Source: Saccharospirillum sp. MSK14-1 (GTDB lineage: Bacteria; Pseudomonadota; Gammaproteobacteria; Pseudomonadales; Natronospirillaceae). From it: a stretch of 64,000 nucleotides of DNA. Positions 55,591 through 64,000 of this stretch are shown here, one piece after another (positions within the stretch are counted from its first letter, which is position 1; each line of letters begins with the position of its first letter). The notes below the pieces were generated by a model. That model ran no database searches and was not told the DNA's origin. It saw only the letters and a list, made by a program, of their open reading frames with translations. Position numbers and translations under genes: made by a program. The stretch covers positions 1,054,001-1,118,000 of the forward strand of contig NZ_MIES01000033.1 of assembly GCF_003054965.1 (NCBI RefSeq), written 5' to 3'.

Positions 55591-56208
55591 TCAGAGCGTT
55601 AATTCGCGATTGCTAGCGTTTATGAAAGCCTGGCGCAATTCATCATAGCCACGCACGGACGGAAATTGCGGGAACTCGGCAATGACATTTTCCGGTGCAT
55701 TATAAAGAATGCCGGCGTCAGCTTCTGCCAGCATGGTGGTGTCATTGTAGGAATCACCGGCGGCGATACAGCGATAGTTGAGACTATGAAACGCCTGAAT
55801 AGATGCGCGCTTAGGATCTTTCTGCCGCAAGTGATAATTCACGACTCGGCCATCCTCGGCCACTTCCAACCGGTGACAAAACAGCGTCGGGAAACCGAGT
55901 TGGCGCATCAACGGCTGAGCGAACTCATAGAAGGTATCCGACAAAATAACCACCTGAAACCGCTCGCGTAACCAGCCGACAAAATCAGCTGCACCGTCCA
56001 GCGGTTTTAATTGTGCAATCACGGCCTGAATTTCATTCAGCCCTAACTTGTGCTGTTCCAAAATGGCCAGGCGTTGGCGCATCAGAACGTCGTAGTCGGG
56101 GATATCGCGCGTTGTTGCTTTCAGCTCTTCAATACCAGTTTGTTCAGCAAAGGCGATCCAGATTTCCGGTATCAAAACCCCTTCGAGGTCGAGGCAGGCC
56201 AGTTCCAC
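55591..56208 (-). CDS. thrH: Phosphoserine phosphatase / homoserine phosphotransferase ThrH
   Basis: A HAD-family enzyme that dephosphorylates phosphoserine and, in Pseudomonas, can transfer the phosphate to homoserine. The nucleophile motif is CLDLEGVLIPE, followed by IPDYDVLMRQRL, VVILSDTFYEF and AAGDSYNDTTML. I start at GTG 56208 (VELACLDLEG), preceded by AAGGAA, giving 205 residues, the same as Pseudomonas ThrH; the 14-residue upstream extension is unmatched. The order pabB-thrH-cysH-cysB is as in Pseudomonas. Confidence 0.95.
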   Translation of the reverse strand: MELACLDLEGVLIPEIWIAFAEQTGIEELKATTRDIPDYDVLMRQRLAILEQHKLGLNEIQAVIAQLKPLDGAADFVGWLRERFQVVILSDTFYEFAQPLMRQLGFPTLFCHRLEVAEDGRVVNYHLRQKDPKRASIQAFHSLNYRCIAAGDSYNDTTMLAEADAGILYNAPENVIAEFPQFPSVRGYDELRQAFINASNRELTL

Positions 56209-56359
56209 GGCAGTTTCCTTGAGTCGCTTAATCGGTTGACGCCGATACACTAGTGCGCAGCCTCAAGCTTGGCAACGGCAGTTTGTGCAGCACTGTATTG
56301 AGCAAGCCACGGATCAGAAAACCAACAGCGGAATTTCCGGTCACTGCGGATACTCACCC

Positions 56360-56372
56360 GTTATGTAATAAC
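56360..56372. promoter_or_regulatory. Palindrome in the thrH-cysH divergent region
   Basis: GTTAT-GTA-ATAAC, a perfect 5-bp inverted repeat 77 nt before cysH. The AT-rich site in front of a sulfur gene makes it a candidate CysB operator. Otherwise the 240-bp space shows no gene. Confidence 0.35.
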
Positions 56373-56448
56373 TTTATGAGTTGCAGCTATTTTTCGTCTC
56401 TGTTCGAGACTGCTAATCTAGCGCCACCTTCAAAAAGACCGTGACCCA

Positions 56449-57171
56449 ATGAACCTGACCGAGTTGAACCTGGAATTATCCGGCCTGTCGCCGCGAGAAA
56501 TCGTCAAGCGCGCGCTGAACGAACATGAATATCTGGCTGTTTCCTTCAGCGGTGCCGAAGACGTTGTCTTGGTGGATATGCTGAGCAAACTGACGGACTC
56601 GCCTAAGGTATTCACCCTCGATACTGGCCGACTGCACCCACAGACCTATGCCTTTATCGAACGGGTGCGCAACCACTACAACATCGATATCGACGTCTTC
56701 TACCCCCAAGCCGAAGCGGTCCAAACGCTGGTTCGGGACAAAGGCCTGTTCAGTTTCTATCAGGACGGTCATGAAGAATGCTGCGGCATTCGCAAGATCG
56801 AACCGCTGCGTCGCGCATTGAGCAGCCTCGATGCCTGGATCACCGGCCAACGCCGAGACCAGAGCCCAAGCACCCGTTCTGAAGTGCCTCAGGTGCAGTT
56901 GGACAGCAGCTTCAAAGGCCGCGACGAGGCATTGTACAAGTACAATCCGTTGGCAAACTGGAGTTCCAAGGAAGTCTGGGACTACATCCGGCTGATGGAA
57001 ATCCCTTATAACGACTTACATCAACAAGGCTTTGTCAGCATCGGTTGCGAACCATGCACCCGGCCGGTATTGCCCGGCCAGCACGAACGCGAAGGCCGCT
57101 GGTGGTGGGAAGAATCGACGCAAAAAGAATGCGGACTGCACGCTGGAAACCTGAGTGCTCCCAGCGTTTAG
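56449..57171 (+). CDS. cysH: Adenosine 5'-phosphosulfate reductase (4Fe-4S type)
   Basis: Reduces APS to sulfite with thioredoxin. The cluster ligands Cys111-Cys112 (EECCGIRK) and Cys200/Cys203 (GCEPCTRP) form the CC...CxxC pattern of assimilatory APS reductases, and the catalytic Cys228 lies in KECGLH. PAPS reductases (E. coli CysH) lack the first four cysteines, so the substrate is inferred to be APS. The P-loop-like [10 protein letters not shown] is near residue 32. It has 240 residues. It converges with cysB, 8 nt between stops. Confidence 0.95.
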   Translation: MNLTELNLELSGLSPREIVKRALNEHEYLAVSFSGAEDVVLVDMLSKLTDSPKVFTLDTGRLHPQTYAFIERVRNHYNIDIDVFYPQAEAVQTLVRDKGLFSFYQDGHEECCGIRKIEPLRRALSSLDAWITGQRRDQSPSTRSEVPQVQLDSSFKGRDEALYKYNPLANWSSKEVWDYIRLMEIPYNDLHQQGFVSIGCEPCTRPVLPGQHEREGRWWWEESTQKECGLHAGNLSAPSV

Positions 57172-57179
57172 CCCGTCGT

Positions 57180-58277
<1,098 letters not shown>

Positions 58278-58322
58278 TCAGTGCTGGCGATAGAACATTA
58301 AAGTTATATAAGTATGATCAAT

Positions 58323-58339
58323 TATTCTTTTTCAGAATA
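58323..58339. promoter_or_regulatory. Inverted repeat upstream of the TauE permease gene
   Basis: TATTC-TTTTTCA-GAATA, 5-bp arms, followed by ACTTAATAACC, in a very AT-rich 238-bp gap between cysB and the permease. Candidate CysB site, by analogy with its neighbours; the gap holds no gene. Confidence 0.35.
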
Positions 58340-58392
58340 CTTAATAACCGATAGGTTTAGCAACACCACTACTCTATGACGATTAAGTCAGT

Positions 58393-59154
58393 ATGGAAAT
58401 CCTTTTCTATAGCCTGTCCGGAGCCGCCGTAGGCTTGATCATCGGCCTAACCGGTGTCGGCGGCGGCGCCTTAATGACACCCTTGCTGCTGATGTTTGGG
58501 TTTCCTGCGCACATCGCTATCGGGACAGACCTTTGGTACGCCGCCATTACTAAAAGTGGCGGCATGATTGCGCATCATCGCCGCAGTCATGTCCGCTGGC
58601 CCATTGTCGCTTTGATGGCGGCTGGCAGCTTACCGGCCGCGGCATTAACAGGGGCGATACTGTTCTTCTTTTTCCGTCACCCTGAACACTATGCGTCCAT
58701 TCTGCAAACCACCTTAGGCATCATGCTGGTCACTACCGCTTTGGTGCTGATTTTCCGAAATCGACTGTCCCGCAGCCTGCAATCGAAACAACAGGTCCAG
58801 CATCCTGTGCTCATCTGCTTCGTCGGTGTCATTTTAGGGGTGTTGGTGACGCTCAGTTCCGTTGGTGCTGGCGCGATCGGCACAGCCGTATTAATGATGC
58901 TGTTTCCGATGCTTGCACCCAAGGAGATCGTAGGAACAGACATTGCCCATGCCGTACCACTGACGTTTACAGCAGGCTTGGTCCATCTGTTTTTAGGGAA
59001 TGTGGATATTGCGTTATTGCTGGCGTTGATTTTGGGATCTTTGCCGGCGATCTATGTGGGCACATCGCTATCAGCGCGGCTGCCCGCCCGGATTATGCAT
59101 CCGTTGCTGGCAACCGCACTGTTGTTATTGGGCGTTAAATACGCGGTGTTCTGA
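58393..59154 (+). CDS. TauE/SafE family sulfite/organosulfur permease
   Basis: A 253-residue membrane protein with about seven or eight helices and two copies of the family motif: GLTGVGGGALMTPLLL near residue 19 and TLSSVGAGAIGTAVLMMLF near 155, each followed by a conserved GTD (AIGTDLWYAAI, IVGTDIAHAVP). Family members move sulfite, sulfoacetate, taurine breakdown products or related anions across the inner membrane. The position next to cysB and cysH supports a role with sulfur anions; the exact substrate is unknown. Confidence 0.88.
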   Translation: MEILFYSLSGAAVGLIIGLTGVGGGALMTPLLLMFGFPAHIAIGTDLWYAAITKSGGMIAHHRRSHVRWPIVALMAAGSLPAAALTGAILFFFFRHPEHYASILQTTLGIMLVTTALVLIFRNRLSRSLQSKQQVQHPVLICFVGVILGVLVTLSSVGAGAIGTAVLMMLFPMLAPKEIVGTDIAHAVPLTFTAGLVHLFLGNVDIALLLALILGSLPAIYVGTSLSARLPARIMHPLLATALLLLGVKYAVF

Positions 59155-59156
59155 GT

Positions 59157-59603
59157 CTATCGCCAGAACGGATTGGCCCATCCTTTGACACGATACTCCA
59201 GAATTCGGCGATCAACCGCTGATACGTCACAGCGTCCATAAACGCCGCTCTCGCCACTGGTGACCTCAAGATCTAAAAAGATGGTGTGCACCTTTAAGTC
59301 TTCGTTGTATCGAGACGACCGATTGTCGAAATGTGCCCGTACGAACATCTCCCCCACGGCTTGCCGCACTTGCTGACGGCATAATTCCTGCGCCAGCTGC
59401 ACACTGACTTCCGCGCGACCTTGGGGTGGAGGCTCCTGGCCGGTTAAGCGATCCCAAATAGAACGACGGTATTCTCCGTCGCCGGAATTGGCCGTGAATT
59501 CATCCAATGCGATGCCCAGGGCCAAAATAAAGGCCAGCAGTAATGCCCATTTAGCAATTTGGCCCGCTGCGCTACTTTCTTTGACTGCGCCCTTGCTACT
59601 CAT
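59157..59603 (-). CDS. Single-pass membrane protein, unknown function
   Basis: A 148-residue protein I do not recognise. Residues 1-16 are polar, one helix spans about 17-34 (AKWALLLAFILALGIALDEF), and the rest is soluble and probably periplasmic, with a possible disulfide between Cys75 (QELCRQQ) and Cys125 (GRCDVSAVD) and a terminal WANPFWR. It contains no enzymatic motif. It converges with the TauE gene, 2 nt between stops, and diverges from the DAHP synthase. AAGGG lies upstream of the ATG. Confidence 0.75.
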   Translation of the reverse strand: MSSKGAVKESSAAGQIAKWALLLAFILALGIALDEFTANSGDGEYRRSIWDRLTGQEPPPQGRAEVSVQLAQELCRQQVRQAVGEMFVRAHFDNRSSRYNEDLKVHTIFLDLEVTSGESGVYGRCDVSAVDRRILEYRVKGWANPFWR

Positions 59604-59626
59604 ATGTGTAACCCTTTGTTTACGGC

Positions 59627-59655
59627 TTGTATTCGTTTATTTACTTCCCTATCAT
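59627..59655 (+). promoter_or_regulatory. DAHP synthase promoter
   Basis: TTGTAT (59627-59632), a 17-nt spacer and TATCAT (59650-59655), 55 nt before the start codon. No clear TyrR or TrpR operator was recognised. Confidence 0.55.
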
Positions 59656-59710
59656 CTTTGTCTGTGAAGACGACCCCAAAAGCCTCACTTAGAAGAGCCG
59701 CTCGCAAACC

Positions 59711-60805
59711 ATGCAACAGTTAACCAATCTCAACGTCGAAAGCCAGGAAATTCTTATAACGCCCGAGGCGTTAAAAGCCGACTTACCGGTTTCCGACGCT
59801 GCCCACGCCGTCATTGATGCCGGCCGTGAGGCAGTTCGACGCGTCCTGGATCGCGACGATCACCGCATTATCGTCGTTATCGGTCCCTGCTCCATTCATG
59901 ACCCTGAACAAGCGTTGGAATACGCGCGGCGCCTGAAAGCGCTTAATGAGAAAGTTCAGGATAGCTTGTTGTTGGTCATGCGTGTTTATTTTGAAAAACC
60001 ACGCACCACCACCGGCTGGAAAGGTCTGATCAACGACCCTTATCTAAACGATTCTTTTAAGATTGAAGACGGTCTGCACATCGGTCGCAAACTTTTGCTG
60101 GATATCGCCGAAATTGGCCTGCCGACAGCAACCGAAGCGCTGGACCCCATCTCGCCACAGTATCTTCAAGATCTGATCAGTTGGTCTGCCGTTGGCGCCC
60201 GTACCACAGAAAGCCAAACTCACCGTGAAATGGCCAGTGGCTTATCGTCTGCCGTCGGCTTTAAAAACGGCACCGATGGCAGCCTGGACGTTGCTATCAA
60301 CGCGCTGAACTCAGTGTCATCGCCACACCGCTTTTTGGGCATCAACCACGAAGGTCAGGTGGCCATTATTCATACCCGCGGCAATCGCTATGGTCATGTG
60401 GTGCTGCGCGGTGGCAATGGCAAACCCAATTACGATTCCGTCAGCATTTCACTATGCGAAGAGAGTCTGCGCCAGGCAAGTGTCCCGACCAACATCATGG
60501 TTGATTGCTCGCACGCCAACTCTAATAAGGACCACAACCTGCAACCCTTGGTCGCGGACAACATCACCAATCAGATTCTGGAAGGCAACCAGTCCATTAT
60601 CGGCTTGATGATTGAAAGCAATCTCGAAGCGGGCAACCAGAAAATCCCTGATAACTTGGCTGACCTAAAGCCAGGCGTCTCGGTAACCGATGCCTGTATC
60701 AGCTGGTCAACCACCGAACAGCTGCTGCTATCGATGCGCGATAAGCTGAAAGACGTTTTACCGCGTCGTATCAGCAAAAACGTAACCAATATCAAGGCGG
60801 GGTAA
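59711..60805 (+). CDS. 3-deoxy-7-phosphoheptulonate (DAHP) synthase, class I
   Basis: Condenses PEP and erythrose 4-phosphate, the first step of aromatic amino acid synthesis. The AroF/G/H type is shown by VVIGPCSIHDP (metal Cys), RVYFEKPRTTTGWKG, GARTTESQTHREMASG, GFKNGTDGS and VDCSHANSNKD. It has 364 residues, no fused regulatory domain. The feedback specificity (Phe, Tyr or Trp) cannot be read safely, so no symbol is given. Confidence 0.95.
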   Translation: MQQLTNLNVESQEILITPEALKADLPVSDAAHAVIDAGREAVRRVLDRDDHRIIVVIGPCSIHDPEQALEYARRLKALNEKVQDSLLLVMRVYFEKPRTTTGWKGLINDPYLNDSFKIEDGLHIGRKLLLDIAEIGLPTATEALDPISPQYLQDLISWSAVGARTTESQTHREMASGLSSAVGFKNGTDGSLDVAINALNSVSSPHRFLGINHEGQVAIIHTRGNRYGHVVLRGGNGKPNYDSVSISLCEESLRQASVPTNIMVDCSHANSNKDHNLQPLVADNITNQILEGNQSIIGLMIESNLEAGNQKIPDNLADLKPGVSVTDACISWSTTEQLLLSMRDKLKDVLPRRISKNVTNIKAG

Positions 60806-60818
60806 CACTCGCTGATAC

Positions 60819-60850
60819 AAAAAAGGGTAGCCAATTGGCTACCCTTTTTT
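60819..60850. terminator. Bidirectional terminator after the DAHP synthase
   Basis: AAAAAA, stem GGGTAGCC, loop AATT, stem GGCTACCC, TTTTTT. It serves the convergent hydrolase-like gene as well. Confidence 0.92.
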
Positions 60851-60864
60851 GTATGTGATCGGAT

Positions 60865-61707
60865 TTAGACCGTTTCCGATGCCTTGGGCAATAACACCGC
60901 CCAATCGAAGTCGGGGACCCGAGCTTCGCTGTGATGCTTCTCGTCTATTCTCAGGCGCTTCAACCAAGACGGAGTCCGTCCGGGTTCAAAGACCCAGCGC
61001 GTCACTTCCTGATGCGCTTCCAGTGGTGGACGAATGGCCTGGCCTCCCGTTGTTTTCCACCCCCCGAACCAGCCACCTTTTTTCAGCAACTGGCGAAACA
61101 ATTGACGCGCTTCCATTTCTTCACCCGGGCCTTTAACCCAGCCGCTTTTCAGCAAACGAATGCGTTGAAGCAACTTCGCACCCGGCAACCAATACAAACG
61201 CCGTGGCGGCAACTGATGTGAATTGACGAACAGCAACTCTGGCAAGGTTTCACCATAGGCCAGAGCTCTGCTGATCAACTCGCAGCCCATACCACGGGCA
61301 ACGACGGCCGGCTTTTGACCACACCGCTCTTCAATAAACGCAAAGACGGCGGGCAGATCGTACTCAGCCATCACGTCCAGGGTATTGGTCTGTGGTCTTT
61401 GATTGCGCGATGACAACCCATGCCCACGCCAGTCCAGCAACCAGACGTCATAACCCTGACGAACCAACTCGCCTGCCGTACCACCGACACCGTAATCAAG
61501 CCACTGCCAGTGGTTATAGAACGCATCGTGCACCAACAAGAGTGGCAACGCCTTGGTTACCTTTTCCTGATGCAAGCGTACCAGAGCAATCTCGACGGTT
61601 TTGTCGGTACTGTTATTGGGTTTCAGGGAATAGACGTCTTCATAAACGCCTTCTTTGAATTCCGCACTGGCCAAAGCCACCGGGAAGAGTTCACTGCTAC
61701 TTTTCAA
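60865..61707 (-). CDS. Alpha/beta hydrolase-fold protein lacking the nucleophile serine
   Basis: A 280-residue protein with an alpha/beta hydrolase pattern: LPLLLVHDAFYNHWQW (oxyanion-hole region) near 55-70, YDVWLLDWRGHGLSS near 86-100. At the nucleophile elbow the sequence is ARGMGC (137-142) where G-x-S-x-G is expected, so Ser is replaced by Gly139. Ordinary hydrolase chemistry is unlikely. The start is TTG 61707, with no in-frame ATG near; AAAGGA lies upstream. It diverges from lexA and shares its 74-bp control region. Function unknown. Confidence 0.75.
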   Translation of the reverse strand: MKSSSELFPVALASAEFKEGVYEDVYSLKPNNSTDKTVEIALVRLHQEKVTKALPLLLVHDAFYNHWQWLDYGVGGTAGELVRQGYDVWLLDWRGHGLSSRNQRPQTNTLDVMAEYDLPAVFAFIEERCGQKPAVVARGMGCELISRALAYGETLPELLFVNSHQLPPRRLYWLPGAKLLQRIRLLKSGWVKGPGEEMEARQLFRQLLKKGGWFGGWKTTGGQAIRPPLEAHQEVTRWVFEPGRTPSWLKRLRIDEKHHSEARVPDFDWAVLLPKASETV

Positions 61708-61720
61708 GCCTTTTGAGTCC

Positions 61721-61774
61721 TTTACAGTGAGCGTAGCCTGTATATAATCACAGCTACTGTATAAAAAAACAGGG
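61721..61774 (+). promoter_or_regulatory. lexA promoter with two LexA boxes
   Basis: Promoter TTTACA (61721-61726), 16 nt, TATAAT (61743-61748). LexA box 1 (61736-61755) and box 2 (61755-61774), each CTG-N10-CAG, are 19 nt apart. This is the autoregulatory operator; it may also affect the divergent hydrolase-like gene. Confidence 0.92.
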
Positions 61775-61781
61775 CGACACT

Positions 61782-62390
61782 ATGCTGAAACTGACCGCTC
61801 GTCAACAAGAGGTGCTGGATATCATTAAAGAGCACCTTGGCGCCACCGGCTACCCACCGACCCGGGCAGAAATCGCCCAACGGCTCGGTTTTAAATCCCC
61901 CAATGCGGCGGAAGAACACCTCAAAGCCTTGGCACGAAAAGGCGCCATTGAGATGGTCTCCGGAGCATCACGCGGTATCCGACTGCCGGAAACCGAAGCC
62001 GAACCCGGTATTCCTGTGGTCGGCCGCGTTGCCGCCGGTTCCCCCATACTGGCCCAGGAACAGATCGAAGAATTCGTCGAAATTCCCACCGGCCTGTTTA
62101 CTCCGAAAGCCGATTACCTGCTGCAAGTGCAAGGCCTCAGTATGAAAGACATCGGCATCCTGGAAGACGATCTCATCGCGGTCCATAAAACCGACCAGGC
62201 ACGCAATGGCGATATTGTTGTAGCCCGGGTGGGTGAAGATGTCACCGTTAAACGTTATGAACGCGAAGGCGGCATTGTAACGCTCTACCCGGAAAATACC
62301 GACTTTGATCCCATCACGGTCGACCTGGAACAGGACGACTTTGCCATTGAAGGTCTCTACGTCGGCGTTATTCGACGAACGCTACACTGA
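61782..62390 (+). CDS. lexA: SOS repressor LexA
   Basis: LexA represses SOS genes and cleaves itself when activated by RecA filaments. The winged helix covers residues 1-70 ([17 protein letters not shown]). The scissile bond Ala85-Gly86 is in RVAAGSP, the catalytic Ser120 in GLSMKDIG and Lys157 in DVTVKRYE. It has 202 residues, the same as E. coli LexA. It is followed after 22 nt by the convergent dnaQ. Confidence 0.98.
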   Translation: MLKLTARQQEVLDIIKEHLGATGYPPTRAEIAQRLGFKSPNAAEEHLKALARKGAIEMVSGASRGIRLPETEAEPGIPVVGRVAAGSPILAQEQIEEFVEIPTGLFTPKADYLLQVQGLSMKDIGILEDDLIAVHKTDQARNGDIVVARVGEDVTVKRYEREGGIVTLYPENTDFDPITVDLEQDDFAIEGLYVGVIRRTLH

Positions 62391-62412
62391 GCTATCAGTC
62401 CGGTCGCGCGCC

Positions 62413-63141
62413 CTATTCGCTTGAGCCATACCACAACGGGGCCGCACCGGATTTCTTCTCTATCATCGCCAACATCTGCTGATGCGCATCTCGCTCTGCC
62501 GGCGTCGGCTCAATGACTGTTAATCGCTCCCCTTCAGCCATCACCGCACTGGCGTCGAAACTGACTTCTTCGCTATCAGACTGAGGCTCTTCATCCAGAA
62601 TCAGCGCCGTCTGGCCACCGGTCATCATCAGATAGACGTCAGCCAGAATCTCTGAGTCAAGCAAAGCGCCGTGCAGTGTACGGTGGCTGTTGTCGATATC
62701 ATAGCGTTTGCACAAGGCATCCAGGGACGCTTTTGCGCCCGGATGTTTTTCTCGTGCCAACATCAAGGTATCGAGGACGCTGCAGTGGCCATCCAGTTTG
62801 CCGAATCGACTGTCACCTTCGGAGGCCAGTCGATCAAACTCCATTTGCAGAAAGCCCATATCGAACGAGGCGTTGTGAATCACCAACTCAGCGCCCGCGA
62901 CAAACTGCCAGAAGTCGTCGGCGATATCGCGAAATTTAGGGGCATCCTTAACCTTTTCATTATCAATCCCGTGGACCGCGATCACTTCGTCAGGGATGTC
63001 ACGCTCGGGGTTGATGTAATAATGAAAATGCCGGCCGGTGTGCTTGCGACCCACCAATTCAACACAGCCCACTTCAACGATACGGTCGCCTTTATTCGGG
63101 CTTAAACCGGTGGTTTCTGTATCCAGTACTATCTGGCGCAT
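62413..63141 (-). CDS. dnaQ: DNA polymerase III epsilon subunit (proofreading exonuclease)
   Basis: The 3'-5' editing exonuclease of the replicative polymerase. Exo I motif VLDTETTG carries Asp7 and Glu9, Exo II NASFDMGF, and Exo III His/Asp in HGALLDSEILADVY. The C-terminal segment that binds the alpha subunit ends in MIEKKSGAAPLWYG. The start at 63141 (MRQIVLDTET) has GAGG 5 nt upstream and gives 242 residues; the longer frame overlaps rnhA. One base separates it from the rnhA stop. Confidence 0.97.
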   Translation of the reverse strand: MRQIVLDTETTGLSPNKGDRIVEVGCVELVGRKHTGRHFHYYINPERDIPDEVIAVHGIDNEKVKDAPKFRDIADDFWQFVAGAELVIHNASFDMGFLQMEFDRLASEGDSRFGKLDGHCSVLDTLMLAREKHPGAKASLDALCKRYDIDNSHRTLHGALLDSEILADVYLMMTGGQTALILDEEPQSDSEEVSFDASAVMAEGERLTVIEPTPAERDAHQQMLAMIEKKSGAAPLWYGSSE

Positions 63142-63142
63142 G

Positions 63143-63589
63143 TCAGCCTCGCTTAATAATGTCGTCGACGCCCTGATTCGCCAGCGCATCGGCACGTTCG
63201 TTACCTTCGTTACCCGCGTGACCCTTTACCCAATGCCACTGAACGTCGTGCTTACCGATCTGTTCGTCCAAACGTTGCCACAGATCTTTGTTCTTCACCG
63301 GCTGCTTGCTCGCGGTCTTCCAGCCATTTCGTTTCCAGCCGTGAATCCATTCGGTGATGCCTTTGCGCACATATTGCGAATCGGTAAACAAATCCACTTG
63401 GCATCGCCGCTTAAGTGACTCTAACCCAGCAATGGCAGCCATCAATTCCATGCGATTGTTTGTGGTCTCTCGCTCACCACCATGCAGTGATTTTTCGTGC
63501 TTGCCCGAACGCATCAACACACCCCAGCCGCCTGGACCGGGGTTGCCTCGACACGCACCGTCAGTATAAAGGGTGACAGCGTCACTCAT
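63143..63589 (-). CDS. rnhA: Ribonuclease HI
   Basis: Cleaves the RNA strand of RNA-DNA hybrids. The four catalytic carboxylates are at the same positions as in E. coli: Asp10 ([15 protein letters not shown]), Glu48 (NNRMELMA), Asp70 (FTDSQYV) and Asp134 (ERADALA), with His124 in the KGHAG loop and the basic handle region [11 protein letters not shown]. It has 148 residues. It overlaps the upstream methyltransferase gene by 8 nt. Confidence 0.98.
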   Translation of the reverse strand: MSDAVTLYTDGACRGNPGPGGWGVLMRSGKHEKSLHGGERETTNNRMELMAAIAGLESLKRRCQVDLFTDSQYVRKGITEWIHGWKRNGWKTASKQPVKNKDLWQRLDEQIGKHDVQWHWVKGHAGNEGNERADALANQGVDDIIKRG

Positions 63590-64000
63590 ATTGATTCCTT
63601 ATCGTCCGACTGGTTAAGCCGGATTTCAGTACCGGTCGGGCGCGCCACCGCGGCCGACCATTAATTCTTCCCGCTACCTGTTTGCAACCAACCAACAAAT
63701 AGACCGCACCAGAGACCGGCAAAAGCCGTCGCTGTAATCGGCTTAAAAAACCCGACCGACCCAACCACTCCGGTCGGCGGTAAGGTGGGATAAACAGGTG
63801 TTTTTCCTGCCGTTCCATTTCAAAATCGAGCAACTGCATCCAATCCGCCACACGCCCACTGCGGATAAAACGCGATCGCCAAACCCCAGCCTGCGCTCGA
63901 CTGAGCACGGCCCGAGCGCCCCAGGCGCTGAAGGGGTTGAAGCCGACAATGACCAACAGACCACCGGGTCGCAATACCTGAGCAGCCTCTCTGACCGCTT
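63582..64000 (-). CDS. Class I SAM-dependent methyltransferase (N-terminus beyond window)
   Basis: Only the last 139 codons are present; the frame is open to the right edge. [20 protein letters not shown] is the typical beta-5 region of class I methyltransferases (VLRPGG). The rest is basic (RLQRRLLP...) with a hydrophobic patch, YLLVGCKQ. A methyltransferase gene precedes rnhA-dnaQ in Pseudomonas too. The substrate is unknown. The terminal coding bases overlap the rnhA start. Confidence 0.85.
   Translation of the reverse strand, partial: AVREAAQVLRPGGLLVIVGFNPFSAWGARAVLSRAQAGVWRSRFIRSGRVADWMQLLDFEMERQEKHLFIPPYRRPEWLGRSGFLSRLQRRLLPVSGAVYLLVGCKQVAGRINGRPRWRARPVLKSGLTSRTIRNQYE

Noticed and set aside
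56449-57171. PAPS reductase
   Set aside because: The CC...CxxC cluster ligands are present, which marks APS reductases; PAPS reductases of the E. coli type lack them.

Overview
This is about 64 kb of chromosome from a gammaproteobacterium. Gene content and order look most like the Pseudomonas/Oceanospirillales side of the class: the runs comEC-exbB-exbD-lpxK-kdsB-ptp-murB-rne, tig-clpP-clpX-lon-hupB-ppiD, gacA-uvrC-pgsA-tRNA(Gly,Cys,Leu), rlmL-rmf-pyrD, pabB-thrH-cysH-cysB and methyltransferase-rnhA-dnaQ are all arranged much as I remember them from Pseudomonas. Quinone-type PyrD, the 180-kDa NAD glutamate dehydrogenase, siroheme sulfite reductase with a DUF934 partner, and an iron-sulfur APS reductase fit a marine, free-living aerobe. 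I cannot name a genus. Coding density is very high, and I see no insertion sequence, prophage, integron, CRISPR array or classical defence island.

Layout. 1-4.2 kb: rluC (cut by the left edge) diverges from rne, which has a long structured leader. 4.2-12.8 kb: one long leftward block for cell envelope (murB, kdsB, lpxK, exbBD-like, lolDC) plus comEC. 12.9-18.4 kb: a PilZ-like protein, agmatine deiminase, dinG, kdsA, kdsC and a small XRE protein. 18.5-27.4 kb: the proteostasis block ppiD, hupB, lon, clpX, clpP, tig, then tRNA-His/Arg/Pro. 27.6-35.3 kb: folD, ppiB, lpxH, miaE, trmA, a YjbQ protein, rlmG and rlmL, mostly RNA modification. 35.6-42.5 kb: rmf, pyrD, a DUF2835 protein, gdhB and a DUF2970 protein. 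42.6-46.2 kb: a 37-residue membrane peptide, cysI, a DUF934 protein, SOS-controlled sulA and a VOC protein. 46.2-50 kb: tRNA-Leu/Cys/Gly with a broken extra tRNA-Gly, then pgsA, uvrC, gacA. 50-54.1 kb: PIN-PhoH ATPase, a membrane Ser/Thr kinase and an FHA protein. 54.2-60.8 kb: pabB, thrH, cysH, cysB, a TauE permease, an unknown membrane protein and a DAHP synthase. 60.9-64 kb: an alpha/beta hydrolase-fold protein lacking the nucleophile serine, lexA with two operators, dnaQ, rnhA and a methyltransferase cut by the right edge.

How the parts work together. Kdo supply (kdsA, kdsB, kdsC), lipid A (lpxK, lpxH), peptidoglycan (murB), lipoprotein sorting (lolDC) and phospholipid synthesis (pgsA) give a strong envelope theme. 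LexA boxes in front of lexA and sulA have almost the same sequence and the same 19-nt register, so the SOS circuit is visible directly. Assimilatory sulfur metabolism (cysH, cysB, cysI, DUF934, TauE) is split over two loci.

The window is mainly housekeeping and I do not see a clear undescribed system. The features most worth checking are the degenerate tRNA-Gly with an 8-nt anticodon loop, the matching lexA/sulA operators, the serine-less hydrolase sharing lexA's control region, the CHASE2-like kinase/FHA pair, the strongly signalled 37-residue peptide, and a series of convergent genes whose stop codons overlap.
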